Source: Breviolum minutum Mf 1.05b.01
Taxonomy: Eukaryota; Sar; Dinophyceae; Suessiales; Symbiodiniaceae
NCBI GenBank assembly: GCA_000507305.1
Contig: DF239147.1
Location: forward strand, 372,001-436,000
Reading direction: 5' to 3'
Length of the DNA: 64,000 nucleotides
Shown here: piece by piece, positions 31,748 to 44,652 of the stretch
Numbering within the stretch: position 1 is the stretch's first letter
Layout: every line of letters begins with the position of its first letter
Notes under the pieces: model-generated
Database searches by the model: none
Told to the model about the DNA's origin: nothing
Seen by the model: the letters and a program-made list of their open reading frames with translations, nothing else
Program-made: the position numbers and the translations under genes

Positions 31748-32344
31748 CTGAAACAAAAGTGAACCATGGACAAGCTGTAGGACCTCAAACAACTCCATAC
31801 ATGGCAATTATCTGTTATAACCCCCGCTTCCATGAACAAAGAAACACACCAGCATAGCAACAAACCATCCTGCGGAAAGGCAAGATAGGTCCTGAGTCTT
31901 GACGGTGTCACCAGGTCACGCTTTTAGCTTGACGCATCGCCTATTCAAACAAATCAAAAACTAAACGTGAGGACTCATCGCAGTTTCAGGATCTGTTCGC
32001 CGTTTGCGCAGCGACTTCTGGCTTTTTGTTGGCGCGCGTCAGCAAACGGAGTGACAGAAAAAATTATACGTAGACAGGACTTCGTACAGCAACTGTTTCT
32101 TTGCAAGTAGAGACCTGCTATCCTCCTGCGGTGTGGCTTGGGGGTTCAGGCCCTACTGGTTTCACCCCCCTATCGAGGCAATTAACCTAAGCACCAATCA
32201 GCCTGTGGGTGGCCAGTCTAAAAGACAGTTGTTGGCAGAAGACTGGAACAGTAAGAAACATGCAACAACTTGCGTTAATGAACACAGAGAACTGTGCGAA
32301 TTTGCTCCGTTAAAAGTCGAAAACCTCAGATATATTCAACGAGT

Positions 32345-32539
32345 GAATTTGTGAACTCGAGTTGTCCTTGCGTGATCCTCTTCGCCAAAGAATCACCAAG
32401 GAAAATCATGTTTTGGAAGAATGACACCCATGGATTTGGGAAATCAACCGCCACCCAAACCCTGAAGACATCACGGTCTTGAAACTGGTTGCCAAGAATC
32501 CGCGCCGGTAGTGAAATCGCCAAATCCCAAAACATACCT
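32345..32539 (-). CDS. possible exon
   Basis: Acceptor CTTGCGTTGAGATTTAG|. Two minus frames are open: one short (RYVLGFGDFTTGADSWQPVS) and one of about 60 codons (...FRVWVAVDFPNPWVSFFQNM...). The frame and 3' edge are unresolved. The remaining sequence of 31.75-34.27 kb is GC-rich, with many open frames on both strands that I cannot rank. Confidence 0.3.
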
Positions 32540-34276
32540 CTAAATCTCAACGCAAGGAAAAAGAGTTGGGATGTCATGTGTATTTTCTGCCTAGTTTGGT
32601 CTCAGGTTCCCCAAAAAATGTTACGCAAGATACTAACTAGCTTTAACCAACATGAGTCGCTCCTGATTTTGAAACTACACTCCTTCTCGTGCGACATCAC
32701 ATGAGGCAACTGATTTCGTAAGCAAAAACCACCCAAATCCTTCCAGTGTCCCCTACTCTTCCGAGCTACGCTGCCACATTGGGCAAGAAAAATGCTCCGA
32801 TGGCGCCACTTTGCAAAGCTCCGATCCCCAAATGGAGCAAAACCATGCCAAAACCCACCGTCTGCAAGCGCCACCAAGGAGGTAAAAGGAAGGCAGCTGG
32901 TGCTACCAAGCATTCGAAAAGCAAAGTTGTTGTTGCTAAGATCCCACCTCAATTGCAAACCCAAATTCACCAATTGCAAAACGAGGGGTGAAAGAGCGGG
33001 TCTGGTCATAGGGGTCAGAGAACAGCATGGCACATGATATGTTCCATTCCTTCGATGAATCTTAGCATTTCCCCCAGGGGAAAACCACATTAGACCTAAA
33101 GGTCTGCTCAGAATGTATGCTATGGGGGAGACGGACTTGAACCTTTAAGGGCACTTGAGGATTGGATCCAGTTCTGAAGCACGAAAGTGTTGTGGGGCCT
33201 TCTCTCGTCTGAACTCAGTCAGAGTCTGGGACTAAGTGAAACCGGAATGTTCAAACACAAAGCAAAGCAAGAGACCAACATATCGAAATCCTTGTGCTCC
33301 GGTGGATGTGTCTTGACGTCACCATGGCCAGGAAAAAACTGAAAGTCTTCCGAGCGGGGATTGAAACTGTGGGATTTGAATGATACAGCACGGCCCTGCT
33401 AGGTTGGTGCAAGTGACACCACGTCAGCGATATGAATTACATGCTTGCAATCGGTTTCTACCGGGAGAGAGGTTCTGCAAGTCACATGCTGGCCTCCAAA
33501 CAACATGCCAAGCAACAAATGCTACCATGCCCTCTAACAAAGCGATTGGCAAAGCCCAGAATGGGTCCTGAGCCAGACAAAGGATATGTTTTGGCTTGAG
33601 CGGGAGGAAGTGGAAGTGGGTTGGGTTGGCCCTGTTGCGCCAAACCCATGTCGTCTGTGTCTTTGAAGCACCACATTGAATGGCTTTTGAAGTGATGTCA
33701 TTGTAAGCATGCTCTATAGACTAGGCGTAACAAAACAGGAAGTGGAAAAACACGGAGGCATGTGTTCACTCGCGATGGGCTAACGCTCTCTAATTACCAC
33801 CGCAGTCGATAGTGAAAAAACAAATTTCCTGCATGAATCAACACCCGCTGAGCCACCGCCCTGTTTGGGTGTCTTGCGGGCGAAGGTGTGTAGGATGGCT
33901 TGCAACGTTGCAGGAGATGACCACTGCTGACCTCCTTCAAATGGCACCACGCATGGAAACAAGACGTGGTCTGCTTGCGTGCATGCATGGAGCGTGTTGG
34001 GTAAGACTTGTTTCCCAACTGCATGAATTGGCACGGCCTACATGTATAACAAATGTATCTGTATACTGTATACACTTCGGGCAAGTAGGTCACTGAGTAT
34101 CTCAAAACCAGGAAGCAATGTAACCCATGCAACCATGTCCATGATACAGAAGAATCACGAGCAAAACGCTACAGGACTGACAGGCCCTGCAACATCTGCC
34201 GTCACGAAACTAGTGCAACACAAATACCAACCATAGCTGCATGGCACAAAAAGACTCCAGCCCCGGTCTGGCCCAC

Positions 34277-34436
34277 CTATCCTCAGCTTAGAAAGGCCGC
34301 TCCCAAAGATATACAGAACACACAGGCCATAGGCCACAGCTTGGGCAAGCGTTGCATTCACAACCAGCGCCCAACTGATGTAGATCCTGCGCAGCAAGGG
34401 CTCAACCTTCAAGTAGATTGTATACCCCAGCCGTAG
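34277..34436 (-). CDS. exon encoding a membrane helix
   Basis: A 160-nt exon: acceptor CAGCCTTCCTGTAG|, donor AGGATAG|GTGGGC. Phase 0 reads LRLGYTIYLKVEPLLRRIYI then SWALVVNATLAQAVAYGLCV then LYIFGSGLSKLRI. The middle part is a clear transmembrane segment. The pattern (Y-I...N..L..A.YGL..LY....L) is faintly like TMEM184/DUF300 proteins, which I cannot confirm. Confidence 0.5.
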
Positions 34437-35854
34437 CTACAGGAAGGCTGACTTGGAAAACATGACCCAATGCTGCCGAGTTTCATGAGGTAATCTCGGT
34501 GGCTTGTCGTTCGACAGCTGTCACCGAGCTGAAAAAGAGTTAAAGCAACCGAGCAAGCACATCTTACCTCAAGACAGCCGACTAAAAATGGCTGTCAAAT
34601 TTGCGGGCGGATGAGATACTTTTTGTGTTGCAAGCATATGCCCCCGAAAATGTTGCACCGTTGAATTGTGAGCTGCTTGTTTGGGCAAAGGTAAACTTAT
34701 TTCAATTTTTATAGTCTCACTCCAAAGCCATGCCGTTCACCCGCTCAGCAAAACATGAAATCAGGTTTCTGGCATTCCAGGGCTTAGGGCTGTAAATCAT
34801 TGCCCGTGGCACAATACTTTTGATATCTTTTGATCTACTCCCTGTCTACCCACGCAAAAACTGCCATCACATAAAGAAAGCAACCTCCATTGCCTCTGAC
34901 AAAAATCACTATTCCATCCTAGAAGAAAATAAACAATGATTTCGATAGCGGAATTCAAAACCACCCGTTTTTGAGGGCAAATAGGAACATCATGTTTCCA
35001 AAAAAACCAACCATGTGTTGCTTGTCACTGCCAAGCTAAGATTCGCACCCAAAGCTGGCCATGCAAATGCCCTTCTGCCCAGGATGCGAAGAAAAGCCAA
35101 GGAATGGTGGAATACGCCGCTAGTCGGTACCTTAAAGTTTGTTAGAGAATGGCATCGCGGAAACCATCATGCCCTACTCGTTCCTGGTCAGACAACTAAT
35201 GTTTCCAGAACGCTTCTCGCGCCACTTTCCAAGTATCTTCGTACTGCATTGTCTAAACCTGTAAATAAATAGCTGTGAATTACCACGATGTGTCCAACAC
35301 GAAATTCTGCCCCACATGCAAAATGTTCAACCCCAGCAACATGTTGGGCACTGATGATGTGTCAAGTTGGTACATCAACTACTCTTGGACATTTGTTCTC
35401 AAATTAAGCGTGTCTCAAACCCAAGGATCCCAAATCCATCAATTTCTCGTAATGAGGTATCTATCTAGAATCGACATACATCATCAGTAAAAAACATATA
35501 CACGCAACAGCTCTCACTCCCGGCAAGAAATAACGGACGAAAAAGAAACTCTAATTAATCGCGGCATTCTTGGGTTTCGGTGTATCAGCCATAAAACTAA
35601 AAGTAGTTGATAATGAAGATGAAAATCAGAAGGCTCGCAAAACCAAAAATAAACAGATCACAACTCCCTACTTTTTCAAAACATACCATGTAGCGATGTC
35701 TCTGAACCCTTGTAGGTCTAAACTCTGGCTCCAAAGGGCAAAACAACACCTTCAAACATACAGCCAGCCTAGATGCACGGGGCGAGAGACTAAACACAGA
35801 AACATCTTCCTTGGCATCCACCTCAGAGTGGGTGGGATGTCCAGTTGGAAGTCC

Positions 35855-35970
35855 TCATGATTCAAAAGCGTTAGAGGTAGCTGTCTGGACAAGTTTTTTG
35901 ACGTGGGCGAAGGATTGATCATTCCCCAGGGAGCTGCTTTCACCCAACTTGCTTGAGTACTGACAGTTGT
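35855..35970 (-). CDS. possible terminal exon
   Basis: Acceptor GCGTTATCATTTTTAG|, 2-nt lead, NCQYSSKLGESSSLGNDQSF then AHVKKLVQTATSNAFES and TGA (35855-35857), 38 codons. A Ser-rich polar tail typical of a C-terminus. Confidence 0.45.
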
Positions 35971-36327
35971 CTAAAAATGATAACGCATTGTCTGGCTGTT
36001 AGTTCGCAGCGACAAAGCTATCTTACTATAGACCTGAATTCAGGCTGGCCATGGCATCATTTTTCTCTGCGAACGATGGGAAATGCGTTTGTTTTTTGGT
36101 TGGCGGCTGAAACGATGGTCCATTGCTACTGTGTTGGAAGCATTCCCCTGCTATATCACCAATTGTGTGAACTGGACTTGAAGGAGAAGGCTGATATCAT
36201 CAACATGCTGCATGGTAAAATTGCAATCATTAGATGGTGGCGAAGCATTAAGAAGTGCCATCTATAATCTATAGTCGTGGCGAACCTGTTTCGCAACACC
36301 TCTGACTTCTCAATGACCTCCTACAAC

Positions 36328-36466
36328 TTGTTTCTCCCAGCGCGCAGAATGCCCCAGACACGAAGGCGTCAGGGCGGTGTTGGACAGCTTTTCAGAGAGC
36401 TGGAAAAAGTCCACACCGCTTCCCAGCTTGACGGCAATCCACAGAGCCAGCAGCCTGAGTTGCGCA
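36328..36466 (-). CDS. possible exon
   Basis: Acceptor GATTATGTCTGTCAG|, 1-nt lead, AQLRLLALWIAVKLGSGVDF then FQLSEKLSNTALTPSCLGHS..., donor GAAACAA|GTTGTA, phase-0 exit. The plus strand is open too. Moderate support. Confidence 0.35.
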
Positions 36467-37485
36467 CTGACAGACATAATCATGTTGCGCTTCAATACAT
36501 GGATGAACCCAAATAAAGGACCCAACTTTGTTGGAAGAGCCTTATAGTCCCCAAAGTTGACAAGATGTCTAAATGCCCTCTAGAGAGCTCCAGCAGTTAC
36601 TAGTGCCAAGGTATGCTTCATTGGACTCGGGTGGACCTAGGAGAATCTGTAGAAAATTTCCTCCTCCAAAATTTTCAAATCGCTTCTGCATCATTATAGA
36701 TATCGTTAGGAAGAAAGTGTGGTGGACTCTGACTTACTGCGGCAGTCGATTGCTTCCAGCCCCAGGATGACACAGAACGAGGAGCGTTGCACCCTGTAGG
36801 AAATAGAAAGCACTAGCTGGCGACCAATCGAAGATCGACATTGCTTCACTTAGCAACATGGACGCTGCAAGTTTTATTCGGTGTAAGAATGCGGGCTCCG
36901 AAAGCATGGCTCTAAAACAGCTTGCACAAGTCCCTTAATTTGTTTTGCAGCATTCACATCGTCTTTCAGAATTTAGAGTAGTCGGGGTTCTCCCACCGCA
37001 AGCATCAGTTGTAGAGTTTTTGTTGACGCGCGTGCAAATCTCACTTTTGTGTCTGCTTGCAGCCCAGCTGCTACTACGAATAAGCCCTTCTTTTTGTTTG
37101 ATCATCTGTACAGAAGCAAACCATAAACTAGATAATCCTTCAAAAGCAAAAACCACGTGAATCTACCGCCTGGGTTTCTAGGTGTTCCTATGCCTATGCC
37201 AATTTGCCTTGTCAACCATTGACTGCTAAACAGCATGGATTCTGAAATTCCGCTGGACCGCGGACAATGAAGCCAGAGCTGAGGATCGAATCAAGCCACG
37301 TCAGGGGAAAGCGAAATCTTTCCAAGTTTAACCACACCTTTTAGGGGCCTAAATATGTTTATCACCAGCGTTTTCAAACACAAACAGGGCTTGGCAAACC
37401 CAAACCACCAATTACTGCAACCATGGCATGGTGAGTAATAGTTTTTGCCGTGGGTTGACACATTCCATTGCCATTGCTTGGAGAC

Positions 37486-37527
37486 CTATTCAAAAGACCA
37501 CTCGGCGTCATCTGTCCACTCATTGAT
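37486..37527 (-). CDS. possible short terminal exon
   Basis: Acceptor TCATCCTTGTTCCAG|, phase 0, INEWTDDAEWSFE then TAG, an acidic 13-residue end. Other open frames at 37.7-38.6 kb (both strands, GC-rich around 38200-38550) are equally arguable and left uncalled. Confidence 0.25.
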   Translation of the reverse strand: MNEWTDDAEWSFE

Positions 37528-38945
37528 CTGGAACAAGGATGACGAATTTGAAATAAGAGACTCACCCCTATCCAGCTTGAAACTTGCCAACCAGCATTGT
37601 CAACGCTGAACTACTACATTACATACCTGGTTGCCAAGGAATACATTTTCAAGTTTTCAGCTGCCATCATACCCCCTTGGCAAAGGCTGGCTCCCCACCT
37701 GCTTCTCGAGAGAAAATATCAGCTTTCACCTCAAACAGTACGCAGCGGACTTAGCTTGGCATTAAACAAGTGACAAGTGGATCAGAAGTCAAGTTTAAAG
37801 CTCCAAATTCTGAAAAAAAAATGGTTGCTAGAGCTTTCGGGTTGTTGCCCAAAAAATGCCATCGCTTGATAGGTGTATGGGGTGAAACACTAGCCTCCAT
37901 TGTACATCAGTCACTCTTGCCGGTACTGTCAACTTCATTATCTTGCGTTTAAGCTAGCAGGAAATCATCGGATAGGACCAATGGACTCAAGTGCACTCCA
38001 TCATGAGATTTGAAGCGTCCAAGCTATTGTCAAAATGGGGAACCGCTTTGCTTTAAATAGACTTGTCTGCAAACATTTGAAACCTTCAAACTGTTTTTTG
38101 TTGTCAGAAAAAGGTTTTGATTTTTTGAAGCTTTGGTGACTAAGGCTGGTGGTTGATGAAACCCTATAATGATATCCTCCAAAAAAAACATATATCTCTA
38201 AGAGGGAAAGAAAAAGAAACGCCACAATGGATCATTTGGCCGATTTCGCAGACCATCCATTTTGTGAAGACTCCCCCAACAAAACTGCATGAAATGGTCA
38301 CGTGTCAGGGACGAAAATGCGGAAAAAAACCGTGAAGTTTTACAACGCAGCCGCTTTTTCCAGGACACCCAAACCCGATCCTCCCGAAAGGCTCCCGCAC
38401 CCAGTTCTCTTTCGAGGAAACGATCATCGTTTTCCTGCAGCAACAGACCCCAACAATCCACCCCGCCAAGTCTTCCCCAGTGCGCAGACTTAACTTCTAC
38501 TCGGAATACTTCAAAGGGCGGAGAGATGCCAAGATAGTGCACGGTATTGCGCAAGCAACTTGAAAAGTTTCAACAGTATTTCCTTTTCTGTGATTGAAAA
38601 CCGAGGGGTAAGGGATCTTGACCCTTGCACTTCAGAAAGTTGAGACAGTTCCCCAATCCTAAAACCAAGTGGGGTGCTTTCATTATATGAAGTTGGTCTA
38701 GTTTTCCTACATTCAGGGCCCCTCATGTGGATCTATCTCCAACTACCAGTTCCCAGCACAATCGCACCCGGTGGTGTCAAAGGGATCGCATCCAACCTGC
38801 CAAAACAACAGTGGCAACCCACCGCTGCAACTGGAGCAACAGAACCACCAACAAAAAACCACAAGAAACAACAACAACTATCTAATCACAATAACCACAA
38901 CACTTATGAACAATCACAACCAAAACCACTACCCAAATAAAACAC

Positions 38946-38948
38946 AGC

Positions 38949-38997
<49 letters not shown>

Positions 38998-39012
38998 TCA
39001 ACATCAACATCA
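38946..39012. repeat. (CAA)n-(CATCAA)n microsatellite
   Basis: CAA trinucleotide run grading into CAACAT hexamers. The preceding 150 bp is also C/A-biased. Confidence 0.9.
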
Positions 39013-40570
39013 TGCACATGAACAAACAACCGACAAGGTTCAACCACATTGAACAACATTCAGAGTCAAACATCCCCTTCATGTTGCAGAGGGTTCTCTA
39101 CCTCCTCTCTCAACCATATACAGTATGGGAACCCCTGCAGTAACTAAGTTATACGTGAGACTTTGCTTCGTAGTCCTTAGTTATCCCTAAACATACCCAT
39201 TTACAACCAAGGTCAAGGAAGGTTCAGGGGGGTTATCTCTTTTATCTCTACCTTCTAAGTAGAGGACCCCAACTTGAGACCCCCAAAATACTAGTCTAGC
39301 ATGTGAGTATGTGAGTCTATATGTATGTTTTTGCTAGACAATGGCAACCTAAGTTTACTACCTCCGAAAGATTCCGAATTGACCCTTCATGCAATGGAAA
39401 CTTTCTAATGGTGGACCACATTTGTCAACAATGTTGCGAGTCAAGAAAACTTCTGGCGGCTCAACCCCACTTGACCAAAGGAAACATAGCCCAAACCGTT
39501 TGCGACTGGGTCAACCTAAGGGTTGTGGGATTGTAGCTATGTGACTTCCAATGGACTGGGGGCCCTATGCTTTAGGACTTCAAAATGCAACGCTGATGAT
39601 CCAATCCGGGCCTGCTTTGACACAGGACCCATGGTCAGCAAACAACCAGGATAACAAGCTTTGCAACAAACGAATTCAAAAAGCCAAAACAGCTGATTGG
39701 AAAACGCAAATTTGAATGAGAAACATGGTAAAATGAAGGCAAGCAATTGGTATTCAAAACCATATGCCCTGTGTGAATTGGAACCGGACGATGTTGATCT
39801 CGATTTCAGGGTGGTATAACCATTAAAAACATATGCGTTCAACATGCAAAACCGGTGCCACGGCCAAAATTGGTTTCTGCAACAGTTTCTATCTGTCTTG
39901 TTGACACTGACCTGTAAAAACGTCTATAGTCTATAGCTTCCATGTGTTATAATCTTGGATTCTGGGAGGGGGATCCAAAACCTAATGTTTGTTATTGTTT
40001 GTTGATGTTGGAAAAAACAATGATCGTTGACAAGAGGTGTGCGCTGTTGCTACATTATGTTTTCCTTTTCTGGCTTTGGCAGAACAAACCTGCGATTGTG
40101 TTTGTCACATGTTGCATGTCCGGCAATCAGCTTTTAGGTTGCATCTGTCCATACAAGTTGTGACATGCCAATCTCACCGATTGTTTGTTTGAGTTTTGAT
40201 CATGCTTTGCTTTTTGCACCCTTCACAATGAAACTTGCATCGCCAACCGCATCCCTGTTCAGTATTGCACGTCTATACCTGCTGACTTTGCGATCTTTAG
40301 CAAGAGCAACGTTAATCGACTGGATCCACATTCTTCCTTGGGGATGCCCACCCACCACCTCTTCAAACATCACTGAAACCGACTGAAACCACCAAAACGT
40401 TGTGATTAATTTTCAAACTTGATTCACGGATACTGTAATCATGGCTGGATCTCATGTCAAACATCGACAAAGAAAGGCAAGCAAACAAACAACAGTTGAC
40501 AAAAGATTTGTAGACATTCTGGACCGGCTAAAACTTCGAAGGCATCACAAAAAATAGGACCCAAATTTAC

Positions 40571-40737
40571 AAGGTAAAAAACATAAGAACCCTTTCCGCC
40601 CAATCTAATTGCGGCTCGCAATCCCCATAACCCATTGCGATCCGACGCTGACTCGCACAGGAAGCCGCTGCATTTTTCTGACACACATGCATGACAGCAC
40701 CGAGTTGAGGCGGCCTCGGGTGGACCAAGATGGTTCT
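40571..40737 (-). CDS. probable exon
   Basis: Acceptor TTGCACTTGTTTTGGCAG|, phase 0, RTILVHPRPPQLGAVMHVCQ then KNAAASCASQRRIAMGYGDC then EPQLDWAERVLMFFT, donor TACCTT|GTAAAT. An earlier donor (AAGG|GTTCTT, 40591) is possible. GC-rich and clearly coding-like; family unknown. Confidence 0.5.
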
Positions 40738-41295
40738 CTGCCAAAACAAGTGCAATCACATCTAGAAGGGTGCCCCATCGAAATTGGAACATGTGGGATA
40801 TTTATACCTTATTGTTTGGGAAACATCCCGCAAAAAAAACTGCAAAACAAACATCATGTATATTGAGGTTGGGCAATATCATTGCAATACAGTTTTGGGT
40901 GATAGGATGTAAGTCATGTCTTGTTGAAGCTGCTCTGTGCGGGATGGTTTTATGACCCCATCAAGCCATTTAAAACCCATGCCATTGTTAGTTCTTGGTT
41001 CTTCAATGTACAGAGCCATACAGCACTTTTCCCATGTGCAACCAATCGATATCGTATCGTAAATTCCCCTTGCCAAACTGATATCGATATTTCATGTTAA
41101 AACACCTGGAGGATCCCTGTGGCTACCAATCTGTGAGCTGAGGTCTTTTTCAAAAACAATCCAACCAAAAAGAATGCGAAAGACATTAAAATCTTTTACA
41201 GTATACAACTATAGAATGCATGGATCATGGATCACGTCATCTTTTTCTGGCAACAGGTTGCCTGCGCATTGAGGCCTCATGTCTGATGAAAATGT

Positions 41296-43068
41296 CTATT
41301 TGCCGAAGAGCAATTCATGGGAAGCCCTTTGTTGAGTAAACAATTCACTCGCTGCAGGTAAAACAATGGAGGCGATGCCCGCAACCTTCGCAGCACCAGT
41401 GAAAATTGCCCGTTTGTTCACCACCATTCCTGTGCCGTACAAAACGAAACCAAGTCCTTGTCCATCATTTACTCCGTTGATAAATTTTTCAGTCACATCG
41501 ATTTGCCTGTGAACATCATTTTGATCTGGATTGGCCCTCTGTTCGTTGAGATGCTGAGTGACTTGCGTGCAAGCATCTGACACAGTGGCCGGCAACAGTA
41601 GGCACGACAAACCGATTGGTATGTGAGAAACAAGTGTCGCAACAAGATAGGACATACTGCCTCCATAAAGTAATGTCTTGAATGCCACAAGGAAAGCATA
41701 GAGCCAATTCAAAAACGCGATGGCAAACGTTGGCTGGCTAATGACCGACAAGTGCGCAAGAGGCCCCTTCACAAGCTGCACGCAAGAGATGTGAATTTCC
41801 TTCAACTGTTCAAGGCTCAAAGGATCCTTCAACCGATTGCTGATGACATTCACATGGCTTGTGACAACCCGAGCGGCAATGAAAGCATCCACCATGAACA
41901 GCAACATCAATTGGAACAAGGTTTGATGGCATACGAGGTCTAGAAGCTGCCAAATTCTGGAAAGGCCCAACATCCGCGCAAAGTGCCAAATGAGGTCGGG
42001 ACTCATCAACCACGACGAATTCTGACATTCATCGGTCGTAAAGTCATCACAAAAGAACCGTGCAAACAAGCATGTCATAAAACTAGAAGTGAAGAACTGA
42101 ATGTAAGCCTGTGGCACAAGAGGTGGGAGTATCGACGATCGCAGCTCACTGTGCATTGTATCCAGGAGGTCTTCAGGCGCTGTCGCGCCTTCTGCAAATA
42201 TCTGGCAAGCCTTTGCTGCCCTAATTCCCATCACAACACTTACGATCAAGGCTAGCTGTGTCAGTGGAATTCCAATATCCAACATTCCGACGACAGGCTC
42301 TTCCATCACCAATGACTTCATCTGATAATACATCTCAAAAGCAGCGTGCAACAGCTCGCTCATTGAGAACATAAGTAGACTGACCTTCGTTGCCCTTGCA
42401 CCAACGATATATGTGAACCACGATTGCTTCAACCGTGGGATGGGCCTCGAACTGTCAGTTGCTGGGACGTGTTCGGATTTTTCCTGCTCGGGCGATTCGG
42501 TGTTTTCTGACCCCTCTGTCTCACTGGAAAGGGCAAACTTGCCGGCTAAACAAACAACAAAACGAAACAAAAATATGGCGACCAAGAGGTACAAAAACGT
42601 TGTGACTGTGACAGTGGCAAATCTAATCAGAACAAAACGGTTGTGTCCGCTTTGCAACACGGGCAAGAAATCGTCAGGGCTTTCGATGCTCAAATGATAG
42701 GACTTGTTACTACGAATTTGTCTTGCCCAAGCCCTCTCAACCCATTGTCTAGTTGTTCTCGCACCGAATTTGATGGGTCCGCCTTCACCTTGCATCGCAA
42801 CCAATATGCCACTTTTGGGCTCTGAGTTCGATGCATTCTCGTTGTCGGGCACGACATTATCGACCCACACCCCATTGGTGCTTGGTCCCATTACACCATC
42901 AATAGCCGCATCAAATATTATCAAAGACTTCTTGGGCTTCTCACCTGGGCCAAAGTTTACTCTTTCTGGATGTTCACCGGTTGTTGCATCAGCATCATGC
43001 AGCCCTGTGCGCAGAGACGCTGCTCCAGCTAAACAAAGAATGAGGCATTGCCCGTGCCAGGACACCAT
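41296..43068 (-). CDS. multi-pass membrane protein, receptor-like (590 aa)
   Basis: Largest intact gene in the window, with no intron. I start at the ATG at 43068, because the next upstream codon that could initiate is only a TTG and this ATG opens a signal peptide (MVSWHGQCLILCLAGAASLR). Residues about 19-145 form a polar ectodomain with N-glycosylation sequons. About eight hydrophobic segments follow: 146-175, 227-249, 261-285, 319-340, 373-401, 446-468, 472-495 and 554-573. Between 1 and 2 lies an acidic/Ser loop. The last helix is preceded by GFVLYGTGMVVNKR. That arrangement, with a long amphipathic stretch between helices 5 and 6, recalls the gustatory-receptor-like (GRL/DUF3537) superfamily, which is suggestion only. 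The helix count is one too many and sequence motifs are weak. The frame is supported by length (590 codons) and amino-acid use. Confidence 0.85.
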   Translation of the reverse strand: MVSWHGQCLILCLAGAASLRTGLHDADATTGEHPERVNFGPGEKPKKSLIIFDAAIDGVMGPSTNGVWVDNVVPDNENASNSEPKSGILVAMQGEGGPIKFGARTTRQWVERAWARQIRSNKSYHLSIESPDDFLPVLQSGHNRFVLIRFATVTVTTFLYLLVAIFLFRFVVCLAGKFALSSETEGSENTESPEQEKSEHVPATDSSRPIPRLKQSWFTYIVGARATKVSLLMFSMSELLHAAFEMYYQMKSLVMEEPVVGMLDIGIPLTQLALIVSVVMGIRAAKACQIFAEGATAPEDLLDTMHSELRSSILPPLVPQAYIQFFTSSFMTCLFARFFCDDFTTDECQNSSWLMSPDLIWHFARMLGLSRIWQLLDLVCHQTLFQLMLLFMVDAFIAARVVTSHVNVISNRLKDPLSLEQLKEIHISCVQLVKGPLAHLSVISQPTFAIAFLNWLYAFLVAFKTLLYGGSMSYLVATLVSHIPIGLSCLLLPATVSDACTQVTQHLNEQRANPDQNDVHRQIDVTEKFINGVNDGQGLGFVLYGTGMVVNKRAIFTGAAKVAGIASIVLPAASELFTQQRASHELLFGK

Positions 43069-44652
43069 AGGAACTAGATTCAAAATATGAAGTAATTGTC
43101 TGAAATTGCGAGAAGTCAATAAGATTGACTGGCTTGGAGCCTAAAATTGAGGATTGAAGTTTGAACATGTAGAAATCCACCTGGACAAAACAATTTCACA
43201 GGCCACCTTCTGCAAACTGGGAACCTTCAACACCTGAATGATTTTCCTATCGTCTCCAATTGGTAAAACAGCCATCGCATTGAAACATGATCCCAGTGTT
43301 GGCAGTTTTTACCCAATTATTGTCAAGGGAATATCATCCTGCAGCTTGTTTTTTGGGGCTTTACTCTGATTAGGAAAATGTCAGGTAAACACATCTTACT
43401 ATAGAAATCGGGTGATTTGAGTCATATCCAATTGCAACTGAAATCTGTTTTCTCGACCCTCACTGTGGAACACATACATTACAGCATAGTAACTCAGTGG
43501 ATGCGTCTATGGAGTTGTTTCAAGCTGACCTGGGTTATCAATACTGCCCTGATGTTTCCAAACAAAAATCCTGACTAAATGATGCAACGTATTTCTCGAA
43601 ACAACCAAAGGCCTGGGTAACGTCTGTCTGGACAAAGGTATATAGAAGGTCAAAAGATCTTGTTGACCAAATATCTTCAACTTATTTGCTGACGTGGAGG
43701 TAACGGAAGGGGTTGCCCTACGAACCACCAAGTAGAAAAGTACTGTACCATCTGTACCCTTTTTCTATCCGCAGGTATAGTAGATTAGCACTTAGTCTTT
43801 GGAAATAGGAACCACAAAGAAACCGACGCCCTTTCTTATTACATCAGGGTAAGGCCGTGTCACCTTTTTGGTGATTCAAGCCGAATTTGATCTTGCCTCG
43901 CCAACTTGAAAATTCATCAAAAAAAACATCATTGACCAATACTAGGCAACCGATTCTGGGTAAATTACAATCTTAATCAATCATACGAATTGGCTAGATG
44001 TTCGGATGGAAATTCCGTGGTCACTGCACCCTGCAACCAACATGCATCTTGAAGGCTCATCCCATTTGCGAAAATTCACAAGTACTGTACAAACCATTAA
44101 CCCGTCCAAATACACCTGAACTGCCAGAACTTTAGTGCCAGTTCACTGGGTGTTCCTGCACTCCCATCAGGTTCATCAACCACAGAGCCACCTTGTCAGC
44201 ACGGAATTTGATTACACGAAACTCCCCACCATGTCGTTGATGTGAAGATGGGAACATATACTGTGTAAATACATACCCATACCATCCATGTACTACATAT
44301 GGTTGACTTTAATGGTAAAAATATGAAAAGTTTGCCATACATGGATGCTGTGGGATATGAATCCTAGTCTAGCATGATGCAATCATGCTTTTTTGGTGAA
44401 GATTTGAAAGTGAAGGACGACGCAAACACTGAAAATGAACCCATCTACCTATTCCTAGCCTGTCTGCCATACGATCAATTCCCGCAACCCAATCACCCTT
44501 TATGCTGTTTTGCTGTGAGGTCGGATGGAACAGAAAAAGTGAAGAAGCAAAGACAAGACTCTCATGGACCCCTTAATGGTGCGATAAGTGGGCATGGTTT
44601 AATAGCATTTCCTCTGTAAGATCTTTCCATGCCGTGCAGCGCAGTTGCCTAC
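43069..44652. other. non-coding upstream region
   Basis: Upstream of the membrane-protein gene. I see no TATA-like promoter or spliced-leader acceptor I can defend. A minus-strand open segment at about 43507-43731 (ATPSVTSTSANKLKIF...) is coding-like but has no clear splice sites. Confidence 0.4.

Noticed and set aside
32746..32991. Lys-rich plus-strand frame that could be a histone-like protein
   Set aside because: All plus frames and one minus frame are open here because stops are rare in this GC-rich block; no splice sites or family motif support it.
38198..38554. 118-codon minus frame and three overlapping plus frames
   Set aside because: Open on both strands with no decisive splice site; length alone is not enough.
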